Shown: piece after piece, positions 43,012 through 52,300 of the stretch | How the letters are laid out: each line of letters starts with the position of its first letter | How positions within the stretch are numbered: position 1 is the stretch's first letter | From: Frateuria_A sp051900415 | GTDB taxonomy: Bacteria; Pseudomonadota; Gammaproteobacteria; Xanthomonadales; Rhodanobacteraceae | Reading direction: 5' to 3' | Assembly: GCF_051900415.1 (NCBI RefSeq) | Contig: NZ_JBHZGL010000009.1 | Coordinates: forward strand, 62,001 to 126,000 | Length of the DNA: 64,000 nt | The notes under the pieces: model-generated | Seen by the model: the letters and a program-made list of their open reading frames with translations, nothing else | Databases searched by the model: none | What the model was told of the DNA's origin: nothing | Made by a program: the position numbers and the translations under genes

Positions 43012-43614
43012 TCAACGGTGCATGGGTGTATGCCCGGGTTGCGCCCGTACGCGGGCGAGCCAGGCCAGGATGTTCGGATAGGGCGCCAGGTCGAAGCCGC
43101 CGTCGGGAGCGCAATGGGTATAGGCGTACAGCGCGATGTCGGCCAGCCCGTAGCGCTCGCCCACGAACCACTCGCGTCCGGCCAGGTGTTGCTCCATCAC
43201 CGCCAGCACGCCCTTGCCGCGCTCGATCAGCGCCGGCACTTCGGCATGGCGAGGATGATCGGGCGGCAGCCAGCCGCGGATGAAGCGCGCCACCGCGATG
43301 CACGGCTCGTGGCTGTACTGCTCGAAGAACAGCCACTGCAGCGTCTGCGCGCGCAGCCAGGCGTCCTGCGGCCAGAACGCCGTGCCTTCGGCGAGGTAGC
43401 AGAGGATCGCGTCGGACTCGGCCAGTCGGCGCCCGTCTTCCAGCTCCAGCAACGGCACCTTGCCGTTGGGGTTCCGGGCGAGGAATTCGGGCGTGCGCGT
43501 GGCACCGCCCGCGCTGTCGACATCCACCCAGCGATACTCATGACCGAGCTGGTCGAGCAGCAACTGCAGCTTGTAGCAGTTGCCCGAGGCGCGCATGCCG
43601 TAGATGGTGATCAC
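43012..43614 (-). CDS. glutathione S-transferase family protein
   Basis: A 200-residue GST: thioredoxin-like N-terminal domain starting with ITIYGMRASGNCYKLQLLL, the glutathione-binding cis-Pro/Ser region KVPLLELEDGRRLAESDAIL, and a helical C-terminal domain. Substrate unknown. It starts with GTG; GTGA overlaps the stop of the upstream GNAT gene, so the two are translationally coupled. A 16-codon longer reading runs into that gene and is not supported. Confidence 0.88.
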   Translation of the reverse strand: MITIYGMRASGNCYKLQLLLDQLGHEYRWVDVDSAGGATRTPEFLARNPNGKVPLLELEDGRRLAESDAILCYLAEGTAFWPQDAWLRAQTLQWLFFEQYSHEPCIAVARFIRGWLPPDHPRHAEVPALIERGKGVLAVMEQHLAGREWFVGERYGLADIALYAYTHCAPDGGFDLAPYPNILAWLARVRAQPGHTPMHR

Positions 43615-44162
43615 GCCCGTGCCTTTTGCCGCGCGCGCCACTGCTCGCGGGTCTGGCCCCATATTTCGGTTGGCGAGTCCTCGTAAGGGGCCGGCAGTTT
43701 ACCGGGGCCGCGGCAGGTGGAACCGAGCCGCTGTGCGAGCGCCTGTGAGGGCTTGTTGTCCGGGTGGATCGAGTGGATGACCTCGTCCCAACCCAGGTTG
43801 TCGAACGCCCAGTCGATCGCGGCGGAGGCCCCTTCCACGGCGTAGCCCTTGCCCCAGGCAGGGCGGGCCAGGCCCCAGCCGACTTCGGTGCCGGGCCAGC
43901 CGTCAGGGTGCCAGGGGCCAAGCCGGCCTACCCATTGGCCGCTGGCCTTCTCGATGACCGAGAACATGGAAAAGCCCTGGATCATCCAGGCGCCGGCCGA
44001 GGACAGAAAGCCGCGCCACGCCAGCGCGCGCGGCTGCTGCCCGCCGATGAAGCGGGCGGCCTCCAGGTCGGCCATGTTCGCCGCATAGGCATCGAAGTCC
44101 TCGATGCGCGGCGGGCGCAGGATCAGGCGATCGGTTTCGATGCGGATATCCGGAACGTGCAA
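43611..44162 (-). CDS. GNAT-family acetyltransferase (RimJ/RimL-like)
   Basis: Acetyltransferase of 183 residues resembling the RimJ/RimL group: RIETDRLILRPPRIEDFDAY at the start, EVGWGLARPAWGKGYAVEGA for acetyl-CoA binding and SIHPDNKPSQALAQRLG near the end. The target could be a protein N-terminus or a small amine. I chose a TTG start at 44162 because AGGAG lies 8 bases upstream and the family block begins there; the longer reading runs through a dispersed repeat. Confidence 0.82.
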   Translation of the reverse strand: MHVPDIRIETDRLILRPPRIEDFDAYAANMADLEAARFIGGQQPRALAWRGFLSSAGAWMIQGFSMFSVIEKASGQWVGRLGPWHPDGWPGTEVGWGLARPAWGKGYAVEGASAAIDWAFDNLGWDEVIHSIHPDNKPSQALAQRLGSTCRGPGKLPAPYEDSPTEIWGQTREQWRARQKARA

Positions 44163-44215
44163 GGCCTGGTCTCCTCGATAACCCGTTTTCCCGGGCCGCA
44201 CGAAGCCTGGCCGGG

Positions 44216-44243
44216 CGTCATTCCGCGAAAGCGGGAATGACGG
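44216..44243. repeat. short palindromic repeat, GTCATTCC...GGAATGAC
   Basis: CGTCATTCC, GCGAAAGC and GGGAATGACG form an inverted repeat of a kind found in many copies in proteobacterial genomes. Only one copy was noticed here. It lies between the GNAT and glutaryl-CoA dehydrogenase genes. Confidence 0.7.
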
Positions 44244-44279
44244 CCTGGGTGTAGGGGCCACCCAGGCCAGAGCGTCACA

Positions 44280-45449
44280 TCAGAACGCGTTGATGCCGGT
44301 CAGCTCGCGACCGACCACGAGCTGGTGCACCGTCTCGGTACCCTCGTAGGTGATCACGGACTCGAGGTTGAGCGCGTGGCGGATCGCCGAATGCTCGGTC
44401 GTGATGCCGGCACCGCCGAGGATGTCGCGGCACTCGCGGGCAATGTCGATCGCCATGCGGCAGTTGTTCCACTTGGCCAGCGAGACCTGGGTCGGCTGCA
44501 TGGTGCCGGCGTCCTTCAGGCGGCCGAGCTGCAGGGACAGGAGCTGGGCGGTGGTGATGCGCCGGGCCATGTCCGCCATCTTCAGTTGCACGGCCTGGTT
44601 GGAGGCCAGCGGACGGCCGAACAGGATGCGCTCGGCGGTGTAGTCGAGCACTTCCTTCAGGCACGCCTGCGCGGCACCGATCGGCCCCCAGGTAATGCCG
44701 TAGCGGGCCTGCGTGAGGCAACCCAGCGGACCCTTGAGGCCCTTCACATTGGGCAGGCGGTTGGCTTCGGGCACACGGACATTGTCGAAGAACAGCGCGC
44801 TGGTGACCGAGGCGCGCAGGCTCATCTTCTTGTGCACTTCCTGCGCGGTGAAGCCCTTGGTGTCGGTCGGCACGATGAAGCCCTGGATGCCGTCTTCGGT
44901 CTGCGCCCAGACGATCGCGATGTGCGCCAGGTTGCCGTTGGTGATCCACATCTTGGCGCCGTTGATGACCCAGTCGCCGCCGTCCTTTTTGGCATGGGTC
45001 TTCATGTTGGCCGGATCGGACCCGCCGTGCGGTTCGGTCAGGCCGAAGCAGCCGATGATCTCGCCTGCCGCCATCTTCGGCAGGTAGTGCATCTTCTGCT
45101 CTTCGGTGCCGTAGGCGTAGATCGGGTACATGCACAGCGAGCTCTGCACCGAGGCAAAGCTGCGCAGGCCCGAGTCGCCGCGCTCGAGCTCCTGGCAGAT
45201 CAGGCCGTAACTCACGCCGTTCATACCGGCGCAACCGTACTTTTCCGGGATCGTCGCGCCGAGCAGGCCCAGGTTGGCGATCTCGGGAATCAGCTCCTTC
45301 GGGAAGCGGCCCTGGTCGAAGCAGTCGCCGATGATCGGCAGCACCTTCTCGTCGACGAAGCGGCCGACGGTGTCCTGGACCATGCGCTCCTCGTCGGACA
45401 GCAGCGAGCGGACGTCGTACAGGTCGAGCGGGTCGAGGCGGGCGGCCAT
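44280..45449 (-). CDS. gcdH: glutaryl-CoA dehydrogenase
   Basis: Flavoprotein that turns glutaryl-CoA into crotonyl-CoA in lysine and tryptophan breakdown. The 389-residue acyl-CoA dehydrogenase has FGLTEPHGGSDPANMKTHA, WITNG, and the catalytic glutamate in TYEGTETVHQLVVGRELTGI, a C-terminus typical of GcdH, as is the ARYGITWGPIGAA stretch. The start MAARLDPLDLYDV has GGAA upstream. Other acyl-CoA dehydrogenases are possible, but these blocks fit GcdH best. A second acyl-CoA dehydrogenase lies at 59757-60917. Confidence 0.88.
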   Translation of the reverse strand: MAARLDPLDLYDVRSLLSDEERMVQDTVGRFVDEKVLPIIGDCFDQGRFPKELIPEIANLGLLGATIPEKYGCAGMNGVSYGLICQELERGDSGLRSFASVQSSLCMYPIYAYGTEEQKMHYLPKMAAGEIIGCFGLTEPHGGSDPANMKTHAKKDGGDWVINGAKMWITNGNLAHIAIVWAQTEDGIQGFIVPTDTKGFTAQEVHKKMSLRASVTSALFFDNVRVPEANRLPNVKGLKGPLGCLTQARYGITWGPIGAAQACLKEVLDYTAERILFGRPLASNQAVQLKMADMARRITTAQLLSLQLGRLKDAGTMQPTQVSLAKWNNCRMAIDIARECRDILGGAGITTEHSAIRHALNLESVITYEGTETVHQLVVGRELTGINAF

Positions 45450-45562
45450 GCGTGGGTTCCGTTGGAGGGACAAGCCCGGCATTCTACCGCCCGCGATGGC
45501 GGGAGGTCATGCCGGGGCGCCTGCCCACCTGCCGCCCTGCTCCCACCCTGACCGGACCATCC

Positions 45563-46438
45563 ATGTTCAAGGGCGTACTACTCGGTTTTGCCTGCTACGC
45601 GGCTTATGCGATCAGCGACGCCTTCGTCAAATCGCTACGCGGCACGCTGCCGGCGTTCGAGGCGGTGTTCTTCGGGGCGGTGCTCGGACTCGTGGCGATT
45701 CCGTTCATCCGCAAACCGGGCGACCGCTGGCACGAGGTGTTCGTCGCCAACCGCCCGTCGCTGTGGTGGATACGCGCGGTGACCGGCGCGATTACCAATG
45801 TGTCGGCGGTCGTGGCGTTCACCCATCTGCCGATGGCGGAGACGTTCGCGCTGATCTTCCTGATGCCGATCTTCGTCACCCTGCTGTCGGTAGTGTTTCT
45901 CAAGGAGCACGTGGGCTGGCGGCGCTGGTCGGCCGTATTCGCCGGTTTCGTGGGCGTGCTGGTGGTACTGCGGCCGGGCTTTCGCCAACTCGGCGTGGGC
46001 CACCTGGCGGCGGCCACCTGCGGCATGGCCGGTGCCGTGTCGGTGGTGGCGCTGCGCATGGCCGGCGCGCACGAGAAGCGCATCAGCCTGTACGGCGCAG
46101 GCGTGATCGGACCGCTGGTGGTCGGCGGCGTGCTGATGCTGCCCTCGTTCGCCTGGCCGACCCTGCACCAGGGCGGGTTGTTGGCCGGCTACGGCCTGCT
46201 GGCCGGGCTGGCCGGCGTGCTGCTGATGCTCGCCACCCAGCTCATTCCCGCCAACCGCGTGGCCCCCACCCAGTACAGCCAGATGCTATGGGCGATCGGC
46301 TTCGGCTACTGGCTGTTTGGCGACACGCTGGACTGGCCGATGCTGATCGGCATCGCGCTGATCCTCGCCGCGGGGCTGTTCACGCTGGTGCGCGAGGACC
46401 AGGTCACCGGGTGGTGGCGGCGTACCCGGATGCTATGA
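45563..46438 (+). CDS. EamA/DMT-family transporter
   Basis: Inner-membrane protein of 291 residues with about ten hydrophobic helices in two EamA repeats; the sealing motif ATQLIPANRVAPTQYSQMLW and FTHLPMAETFALIFLMPIF are typical of drug/metabolite transporters. The substrate is unknown. The start MFKGVLLGFACYAAYAISDA is typical. The gene overlaps the end of the convergent TauE/SafE gene by 6 bases. Confidence 0.9.
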   Translation: MFKGVLLGFACYAAYAISDAFVKSLRGTLPAFEAVFFGAVLGLVAIPFIRKPGDRWHEVFVANRPSLWWIRAVTGAITNVSAVVAFTHLPMAETFALIFLMPIFVTLLSVVFLKEHVGWRRWSAVFAGFVGVLVVLRPGFRQLGVGHLAAATCGMAGAVSVVALRMAGAHEKRISLYGAGVIGPLVVGGVLMLPSFAWPTLHQGGLLAGYGLLAGLAGVLLMLATQLIPANRVAPTQYSQMLWAIGFGYWLFGDTLDWPMLIGIALILAAGLFTLVREDQVTGWWRRTRML

Positions 46439-47179
46439 GCCGACGACGCTAGCCCCGAACCAACCGACCGACTGCAGCAGAAGCATCACGCCAACCGCCA
46501 CCAGCCCGCCGTGCACGCAAACCATGAAAACCGGCGCGCTGAGACGCCGGTTCGCCAGGCGCCCCAGGGGAATGGCCAGAAGCACTGCGGGGAGCGCCAC
46601 CAGGTACTGGTGCGTGACGGCGGGCGTCCAGAGGCCGGTCATCCCGTAGCCCGCCATGGCCAGCACGCTCGCCGGCAGGAAGTAACCCTGCAGGGTGGCC
46701 CGAAAGTGCACGGGCGACCAACCGCGCAACGCGCCGTACATCACCAGCGGCGGGCCATTCATGCCATACGCGCCGCCGAGCACGCCGGCGCCAAGCCCGA
46801 ACGTCCAGGCGTGCCGGTCGTCGGGCAGCAGCATCGGCCGCCGGCGCACCAGCGAGAAGATCGCGAACCCGGCCACGACCAGGCCCAGCCCCAGCTTGAC
46901 CAGCCGGCCATCGAGCGCGTGAAGGCCCCACAGGCCGATCGGCGTTCCGATCGCGGTGGCGACGAAGAGCCTGCCCACGCTGTGGAAATGGATGTGTCGC
47001 CAGTCCCGCGCGACCGCGACGACCGCCACCGTGATCGAAACCAGCACGGCGACCGGGGCGGCCGTTTCCACCGGCATGACGAAGGCCAGCAGCGGAACGG
47101 CCACCAACGCCTCGCCGAAGCCGAGGGCCGAGCGGATGAAAGTGGCGAGGAAAAGAATCGCCAGTACCGAGGGCAGCAC
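46433..47179 (-). CDS. TauE/SafE-family permease
   Basis: Membrane protein of 248 residues with seven or eight helices, of the sulfite/sulfoacetate exporter family. FIRSALGFGEALVAVPLLAF and the repeated half GAGVLGGAYGMNGPPLVMY are the family's two matching blocks. I chose the GTG at 47179 (GGGAG 5 bases upstream) over the GTG at 47221. The substrate is unknown; a sulfur compound or other organic anion is possible. Confidence 0.85.
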   Translation of the reverse strand: MLPSVLAILFLATFIRSALGFGEALVAVPLLAFVMPVETAAPVAVLVSITVAVVAVARDWRHIHFHSVGRLFVATAIGTPIGLWGLHALDGRLVKLGLGLVVAGFAIFSLVRRRPMLLPDDRHAWTFGLGAGVLGGAYGMNGPPLVMYGALRGWSPVHFRATLQGYFLPASVLAMAGYGMTGLWTPAVTHQYLVALPAVLLAIPLGRLANRRLSAPVFMVCVHGGLVAVGVMLLLQSVGWFGASVVGS

Positions 47180-47246
47180 CCGATCTCCCGGTGATCGTTG
47201 GCGGTCGATTGTAGCGGCCACAATCCACGGCGGCCGCAGTCGAACC

Positions 47247-48200
47247 TCAGCGGTTGCTCACGCCGTGCGGCACGTGTCCGGTGGCGACGTGTTTACGGGC
47301 CGATTCCACGTTGGCGGGCGAATCGTCGAAGAAGATGTCGGCGCCGAAGGCGTCAAGGAACGGCCCCTTGTCGCGCCCGCCGAGGAACAGCGCCTCATCG
47401 ATGCGCACGCCCCAGCGGCGCAGGGTGAGGATCACGCGCTTGTGCGCCGGCGCCGAGCGGGCGGTAACCAGGGCGGTGCGGATCGGCGAGTCCTCCGCGG
47501 GGAAGGCCGTCTGCAGTCGGTGCAGCGCGGTGAGGAATCCGCGGAACGGGCCGACCGAGAGCGGCTCGCCCGCCTGTTCGGTCTCGCGGCGATGGAAAGC
47601 TTCCAGGCCCTCCTCACGCGAGACGCGCTCGCCTTCGTCGCCGAAGATCACCGCGTCGCCGTCGAAAGCGATGCGCAACTGCTCGCTGGCGCGCGGCGGG
47701 GCGGTGCTGGGCAGGATGGTGGCGGCGGCCACGCCGGCGGCCAGTGCGCGGCCGACATCCTCGGCGTTGGCCGAGAGGAACAGATCGGCCTTGAACGGGG
47801 CGATGTAGTCGGAGGTGGGCGCACCGCTGGTGAAGGCCGCGCGGCTTATTTCAAGGCCGTAGTGCTGGATCGCGTTGAAGATGCGCAGGCCGGTGTCGCC
47901 GGAATTGCGCGAGAGCAGGATGACCTCCACCGGCGGCTTGTCGCCCGCCAGCTTGTTCAGGCCCAGCAGCTTCTGCACCAGCGGGAAGGCCACGCCGGGC
48001 TTGAGGAGCTGGTCCTCGTGCTCGATCTGGAAGCGGCGGTAGGCGTCCAGGCCATCGCGCTCGAACAGCGCATGGCTGTCGCCCAGGTCGAACAGCGCGC
48101 GCGAGGAGATGGCGACGACCAGGCGGTTGTCGGTGCTGGCGCCGGGGTCATGGGCACCGGGGTCGTGGGCACCGGGGGCGTGGGCGTCGGGGGTGGTCAT
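47247..48200 (-). CDS. 5'-nucleotidase (NT5C1-type)
   Basis: Protein of 317 residues of the cytosolic 5'-nucleotidase family (PF06189 as I recall), which removes phosphate from nucleoside monophosphates. The family blocks VVAISSRALFDL, EVILLSRNSGDTGLRIFNAI, RIAFDGDAVIFGDEGE and FFDDSPANVESA are present; FDGDAV and FFDD fit the HAD active site. The N-terminus carries a short repeat (AHDPG units) encoded by a 15-base tandem repeat. The gene lies downstream of nadK on the same strand. Confidence 0.82.
   Translation of the reverse strand: MTTPDAHAPGAHDPGAHDPGASTDNRLVVAISSRALFDLGDSHALFERDGLDAYRRFQIEHEDQLLKPGVAFPLVQKLLGLNKLAGDKPPVEVILLSRNSGDTGLRIFNAIQHYGLEISRAAFTSGAPTSDYIAPFKADLFLSANAEDVGRALAAGVAAATILPSTAPPRASEQLRIAFDGDAVIFGDEGERVSREEGLEAFHRRETEQAGEPLSVGPFRGFLTALHRLQTAFPAEDSPIRTALVTARSAPAHKRVILTLRRWGVRIDEALFLGGRDKGPFLDAFGADIFFDDSPANVESARKHVATGHVPHGVSNR
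48139..48185. repeat. 15-base tandem repeat in the 5'-nucleotidase N-terminus
   Basis: About three copies of GCACCGGGGTCATGG-like units, encoding Ala-His-Asp/Ala-Pro-Gly steps. Units differ by a few bases, so the array is short and imperfect; slippage could add or remove five residues without changing frame. Confidence 0.75.
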
Positions 48201-48235
48201 GGGGGCAATCTAGCAAAGGCGGTGGGTGGGTGTGC

Positions 48236-48288
48236 GGCAAGGCCCCCCCATCCGCCTTCGGCACCTTCCCCCGCAAGCGGGGGAAGGC
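48236..48288 (-). repeat. dispersed repeat, GTGCCCGAAGGGCGGATGGG family, copy 2 (inverted)
   Basis: Minus-strand copy of the family, reading GGAAGGTGCCGAAGGCGGAT and the hairpin CCCCCGCTTGCGGGGG. It faces copy 3 at 48397-48450 across about 110 bases, so the pair could fold together between nadK and the nucleotidase gene. Confidence 0.75.
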
Positions 48289-48396
48289 TCGCATTGTGGG
48301 ATCCGGCGGGTTCTTGCCCTCACGAGGGCTCGCATCGTGAACTGACGCACTTCTCCATCCATGGGGGGAAGGTCCGGATCGGCAGATCCACCAGAC

Positions 48397-48450
48397 CCTT
48401 CCTCCGCCTGCGGGGGAAGGTGCCCGAAGGGCGGATGGGGGAAGCCTTGC
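48397..48450 (+). repeat. dispersed repeat, GTGCCCGAAGGGCGGATGGG family, copy 3
   Basis: CCTTCCTCCGCCTGCGGGGG, then GAAGGTGCCCGAAGGGCGGA and TGGGGGAAGCC. It ends 12 bases before the nadK stop codon. Confidence 0.78.
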
Positions 48451-48461
48451 GGGGAACCGCC

Positions 48462-49223
48462 CTACTCCGCGGCGAACTGCTCGTCCAGGATCCGCTGCTC
48501 CAGGTTGTGCTCGGGATCGAACAGCAGCTTCACCCCGCACTCCTCCGCCTGGCAGATCTTCACCGTGCGCACGTTGCGCACCTCCAGGAAGTCGGCCGTC
48601 GCGCTGACCGGGCGCTTGCCCGGCTCGAGCACGCGCAGGGTCACCAGCGTGCGGTGCGGGAGGATGGCGCCGCGCCAGCGGCGCGGACGGAACGGGCTGA
48701 TCGGGGTGAGCGCCAACACGTTCGCGTCCAGCGGCAGGATCGGGCCGTGAGCGGAAAGGTTGTAGGCGGTCGAGCCCGCTGGCGTGGCGACCATGATGCC
48801 GTCGCAGACCAGCGCGGGAAGCTTGACCTCGTCGTTGAGCTTGACCTCCAGGTGCGCGGCCTGGTTGGTCTGGCGCAGCAGCGAGACCTCGTTGAAGGCC
48901 AGCGCGAACTGCTCGTTGCCGTCGGCGTCGGTGGTGCGCATTTGCAGCGGATACAGCACGGCGGCGTGTGCCCGCTCGATCCGCCCGGGCAGGTCGTCGA
49001 TCTGGTGCTTGTTCATCAGGAAGCCGACCCGGCCGAGCTTCATGCCGTAGACCGGCAGGTCGAGCGCGCGGTGCGCATGCAGGGTACGCAGCATGAAGCC
49101 GTCGCCGCCCAGCGCGATGATCACCTCGGCCTCCAGCGGCGGCAGGTCGCCGTAGCGTTCGGCCAGCTTGCGGCGGGCCTGCTGGGCGACGGCGGTGTCG
49201 CTGGCGACGAAGGCGAAGCGCAT
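48462..49223 (-). CDS. nadK: NAD kinase
   Basis: Makes NADP from NAD and ATP. The 253-residue protein has the ATP/polyphosphate motif GGDGFML at residues 39-45 and the NAD-binding block VATPAGSTAYNLSAHGPILP. The start MRFAFVASDTA fits the short proteobacterial form; a longer in-frame reading through the upstream repeat is not credible. Confidence 0.94.
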   Translation of the reverse strand: MRFAFVASDTAVAQQARRKLAERYGDLPPLEAEVIIALGGDGFMLRTLHAHRALDLPVYGMKLGRVGFLMNKHQIDDLPGRIERAHAAVLYPLQMRTTDADGNEQFALAFNEVSLLRQTNQAAHLEVKLNDEVKLPALVCDGIMVATPAGSTAYNLSAHGPILPLDANVLALTPISPFRPRRWRGAILPHRTLVTLRVLEPGKRPVSATADFLEVRNVRTVKICQAEECGVKLLFDPEHNLEQRILDEQFAAE

Positions 49224-49276
49224 GGGCGTCCGGCGTGACGAGGGAGGCCTGGAGCTTAGCGCAGCGGCGGGCGAAT

Positions 49277-49353
49277 GTAGGAGCGCCCTCGGGCGCGACT
49301 GCCATCTCCCATTGACGCGGAACATGGCGGTCGCGCCCAAGGGCGCTCCTACA
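49277..49353. repeat. hairpin repeat, GGAGCGCCCTTGGGCGCGAC family, copy 2
   Basis: Arms GTAGGAGCGCCCTCGGGCGC and GCGCCCAAGGGCGCTCCTAC enclose about 30 bases. It lies between gdhB and nadK, both on the minus strand. Copy 1 is at 27845-27902. Confidence 0.85.
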
Positions 49354-49383
49354 GAGAAGGCCCGGCGTACCGGGCTCCGTGCA

Positions 49384-52300
49384 TCAACCCACCGGCACCT
49401 GCGCCAGCTGTGCCAAACGACGGACGGCGACCGAGGCGATCGGGTAGTCCGCGTTCTGGGTCAGGATCTCGGCGAGCATGCTGCGGGTGTAGTTGAGCGT
49501 GGCATCGTCACGCTGCAGCCACGCCTGCACCGGCGAGGCGTCCTTGCGGTCACCGGCCAGCGCCAGCACCTGCTGGGCCAGTGCGCGATGCTGGTGGTTG
49601 AGCTCGTCCAGCAGCGAACCGCGCGCCTGCGCGTGCCAGTGACCTTCCACCGGCAGTGCCTCGATCTGGCCACGCAGCCATTCCAGGTCCAGCGCTTCGC
49701 CCAGTTCGTAGAACACGCGGGCGACGGTGGTGATCGGCTGGCCGCTCTGCTGGGCGACTTCGCACATGTCCAGCACCGCGCGCAGCACCGGCATGCGGGC
49801 CAGCCGCACGGCCAGCGCCTTCGGCACGCCCAAGCCTTCCCACTTCTCGCAGCTGAGCTCGAAGTCGGCCTTGCCGGTCTCGGTCAGCACATCGGGCAGG
49901 CCCTGGCGCAGCGCGGTGACGCCGGCCTGGTAGCGCTCGACGTTGGCAGCGATGTCCAGGCTGGCGCCCGGGCGGTTGAGCAGCCAGCGGGTCATGTGGC
50001 GCAGCTGCGACCATATCTGCATGATCGCGTCGATCTGGGTGTCCTCGGCGACCTTGCCGTCGAGCGCCTCGATCTCGGCCCACAGTTCGCGGGCGTCGAG
50101 GATCTCGCGCGCGGCGGTGTACGCCTTGGCGATCGCCGCCGGACCCTGCCCGGTGTCCTCCTGCATGCGCAGCATGAAGGTGGCGCCCATGCGGTTGATC
50201 GTCGAGTTGGTCACCGCGGTGGCGATGATCTCGCGCTTCAGGCGATGGCGCTGCATGTTGTCCGCGTACTTCTCGTGCAGCGGCTCGGGGAAGTAGCGCA
50301 CCAGCTCCTTGGACAGGTACGGATCTTCCGGCACGTCCGACTCGAGCAACTGCTGGAACAGCTTGATCTTGTCGTAGGACAGCAGCACCGAAAGTTCCGG
50401 CCGGGTCAGGCCCTGGTGACGCGCCTTGCGCTCGGACAGCTCCGCGTCGGAGGGCAGGTTCTCGACCTGGCGGTCGAGCAGGCCCTGGGCCTCCAGCTCG
50501 CGGATGAAGTGCGCCATCGAACCCAGCCGCTTGACCGACTGGTGTTCCATCAGGGTGATCGCCTGGTTCTGGCGGTAGTTGTCCCACAGCACCAGTTGGC
50601 CGACCTCGTCGGTCATCGCGGCCAGCTGCTTGTTGCGGCCTTCCTCGGTCAGCTCGCCGCGGCGCACCGCGTCGTTGAGCAGGATCTTGATGTTGACCTC
50701 GTGGTCGGAGGTGTCTACGCCGGCTGAGTTGTCGATGAAGTCGGTATTGAGCAGCACGCCGTGCTGGGCCGCCTCGATGCGGCCCTTCTGGGTGAAGCCC
50801 AGGTTGCCGCCCTCGCCCACGACCTTGCAGCGCAGGTCGGCGCCATTGATGCGCAGCGCGTTGTTGGCGCGGTCACCGACGTCGGCGTTGGTTTCCTGCG
50901 AGGACTTCACGTAGGTGCCGATGCCGCCGTTCCACAGCAGGTCGACCGGCGCCTTGAGGATCGCGCTCATCAGCTCGTTCGGATTGAGCTGGGTCACGTC
51001 GTCCTTCAGGCCGAGCGCCTGGCGCACCTGCGGCGAGACCGGGATCGATTTGGCGCTGCGCGGATAGATGCCGCCACCCTCGGAGATCAGCGACTTGTCG
51101 TAGTCCTCCCAGCTCGAGCGCGGGATCTTGAACATGCGCTGGCGCTCGGCAAACGACTTCGCCGCATCCGGGTTCGGGTCCAGGAAGATGTGGCGATGGT
51201 CGAACGCGGCCAGCAGGCGGATGTGCTCGGACAGCAGCATGCCGTTGCCGAACACGTCGCCGGACATGTCGCCGATGCCGACGCAGGTGAAATCCTGGCT
51301 CTGCGAGTCACGGCCGAGCGCGCGGAAGTGGCGCTTGACCGATTCCCACGCACCCTTGGCGGTGATACCCATGCCCTTGTGGTCGTAGCCGTTCGAGCCG
51401 CCGGAGGCGAACGCGTCGCCCAGCCAGAAGTTGTGCTCGATCGAGATGGCGTTGGCGATGTCGGAGAACGTCGCCGTGCCCTTGTCGGCCGCGACCACCA
51501 GGTAAGGGTCGTCCTGGTCGTGGCGCACCACTTCGTGCGGCGGCACCACCTTGCCCTCGACCAGGTTGTCGGTGATGTCGAGCAGGCCGTTGATGAACAT
51601 CTTGTAGCAGGCGATGCCCTCGGCGATCTGCGCATCACGGTCGGCGCCGACCGGCGGACGCTTGACGAAGAAACCGCCCTTGGAACCGACCGGCACAATG
51701 ACGGTGTTCTTGACCATCTGCGCCTTGACCAGGCCCAGCACCTCGGTGCGGAAGTCCTCGCGGCGGTCCGACCAGCGCAGGCCGCCACGGGCGACCGCGC
51801 CGAAGCGCAGGTGGATGCCTTCCACGCGCGCGGCGGAGACGAAGATCTCGCGATACGGCACCGGCTTGGGCAGCTCGGGCACCTTGTGCGAGTCGAACTT
51901 GAAGCTGATGTACGGGCGGTAGGCGCCGTCCCACTGCTGGAAGAAGCTGGTGCGCAAGGTGGCGCGGATCACCCCCAGGAAGCTGCGCAGGATGCGGTCG
52001 TCGTCGAGGCTGGAGACGTTCTCCAGCAACGTGGCGATGGCCTCCTCCAGGGTCGCCACCTGCTCGGTGCGCGGACGCGAGAGCATGCCGACCAGGTTGT
52101 CGACCAGGGCCGGCTGCGCGCCCTGCACGTTGCCCGGGATCAGCACGCGCATCTCGGCGTCGAGCAGCTCGCCGGCGGTCTTGAGCTCGTCGGCCGAGAG
52201 GCTTTCGCGGCGCGGGTCGAACTTGGCGTTGAACAGCTCCACCAGCAGGCCGGCGATGGCCGGATAGCGGTTTAGCGCATCTTCCATGTACGCCTGCGAG

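Noticed and set aside
48139..48185. A CRISPR array
   Set aside because: The units are 15 bases, have no spacers and lie inside a coding frame.
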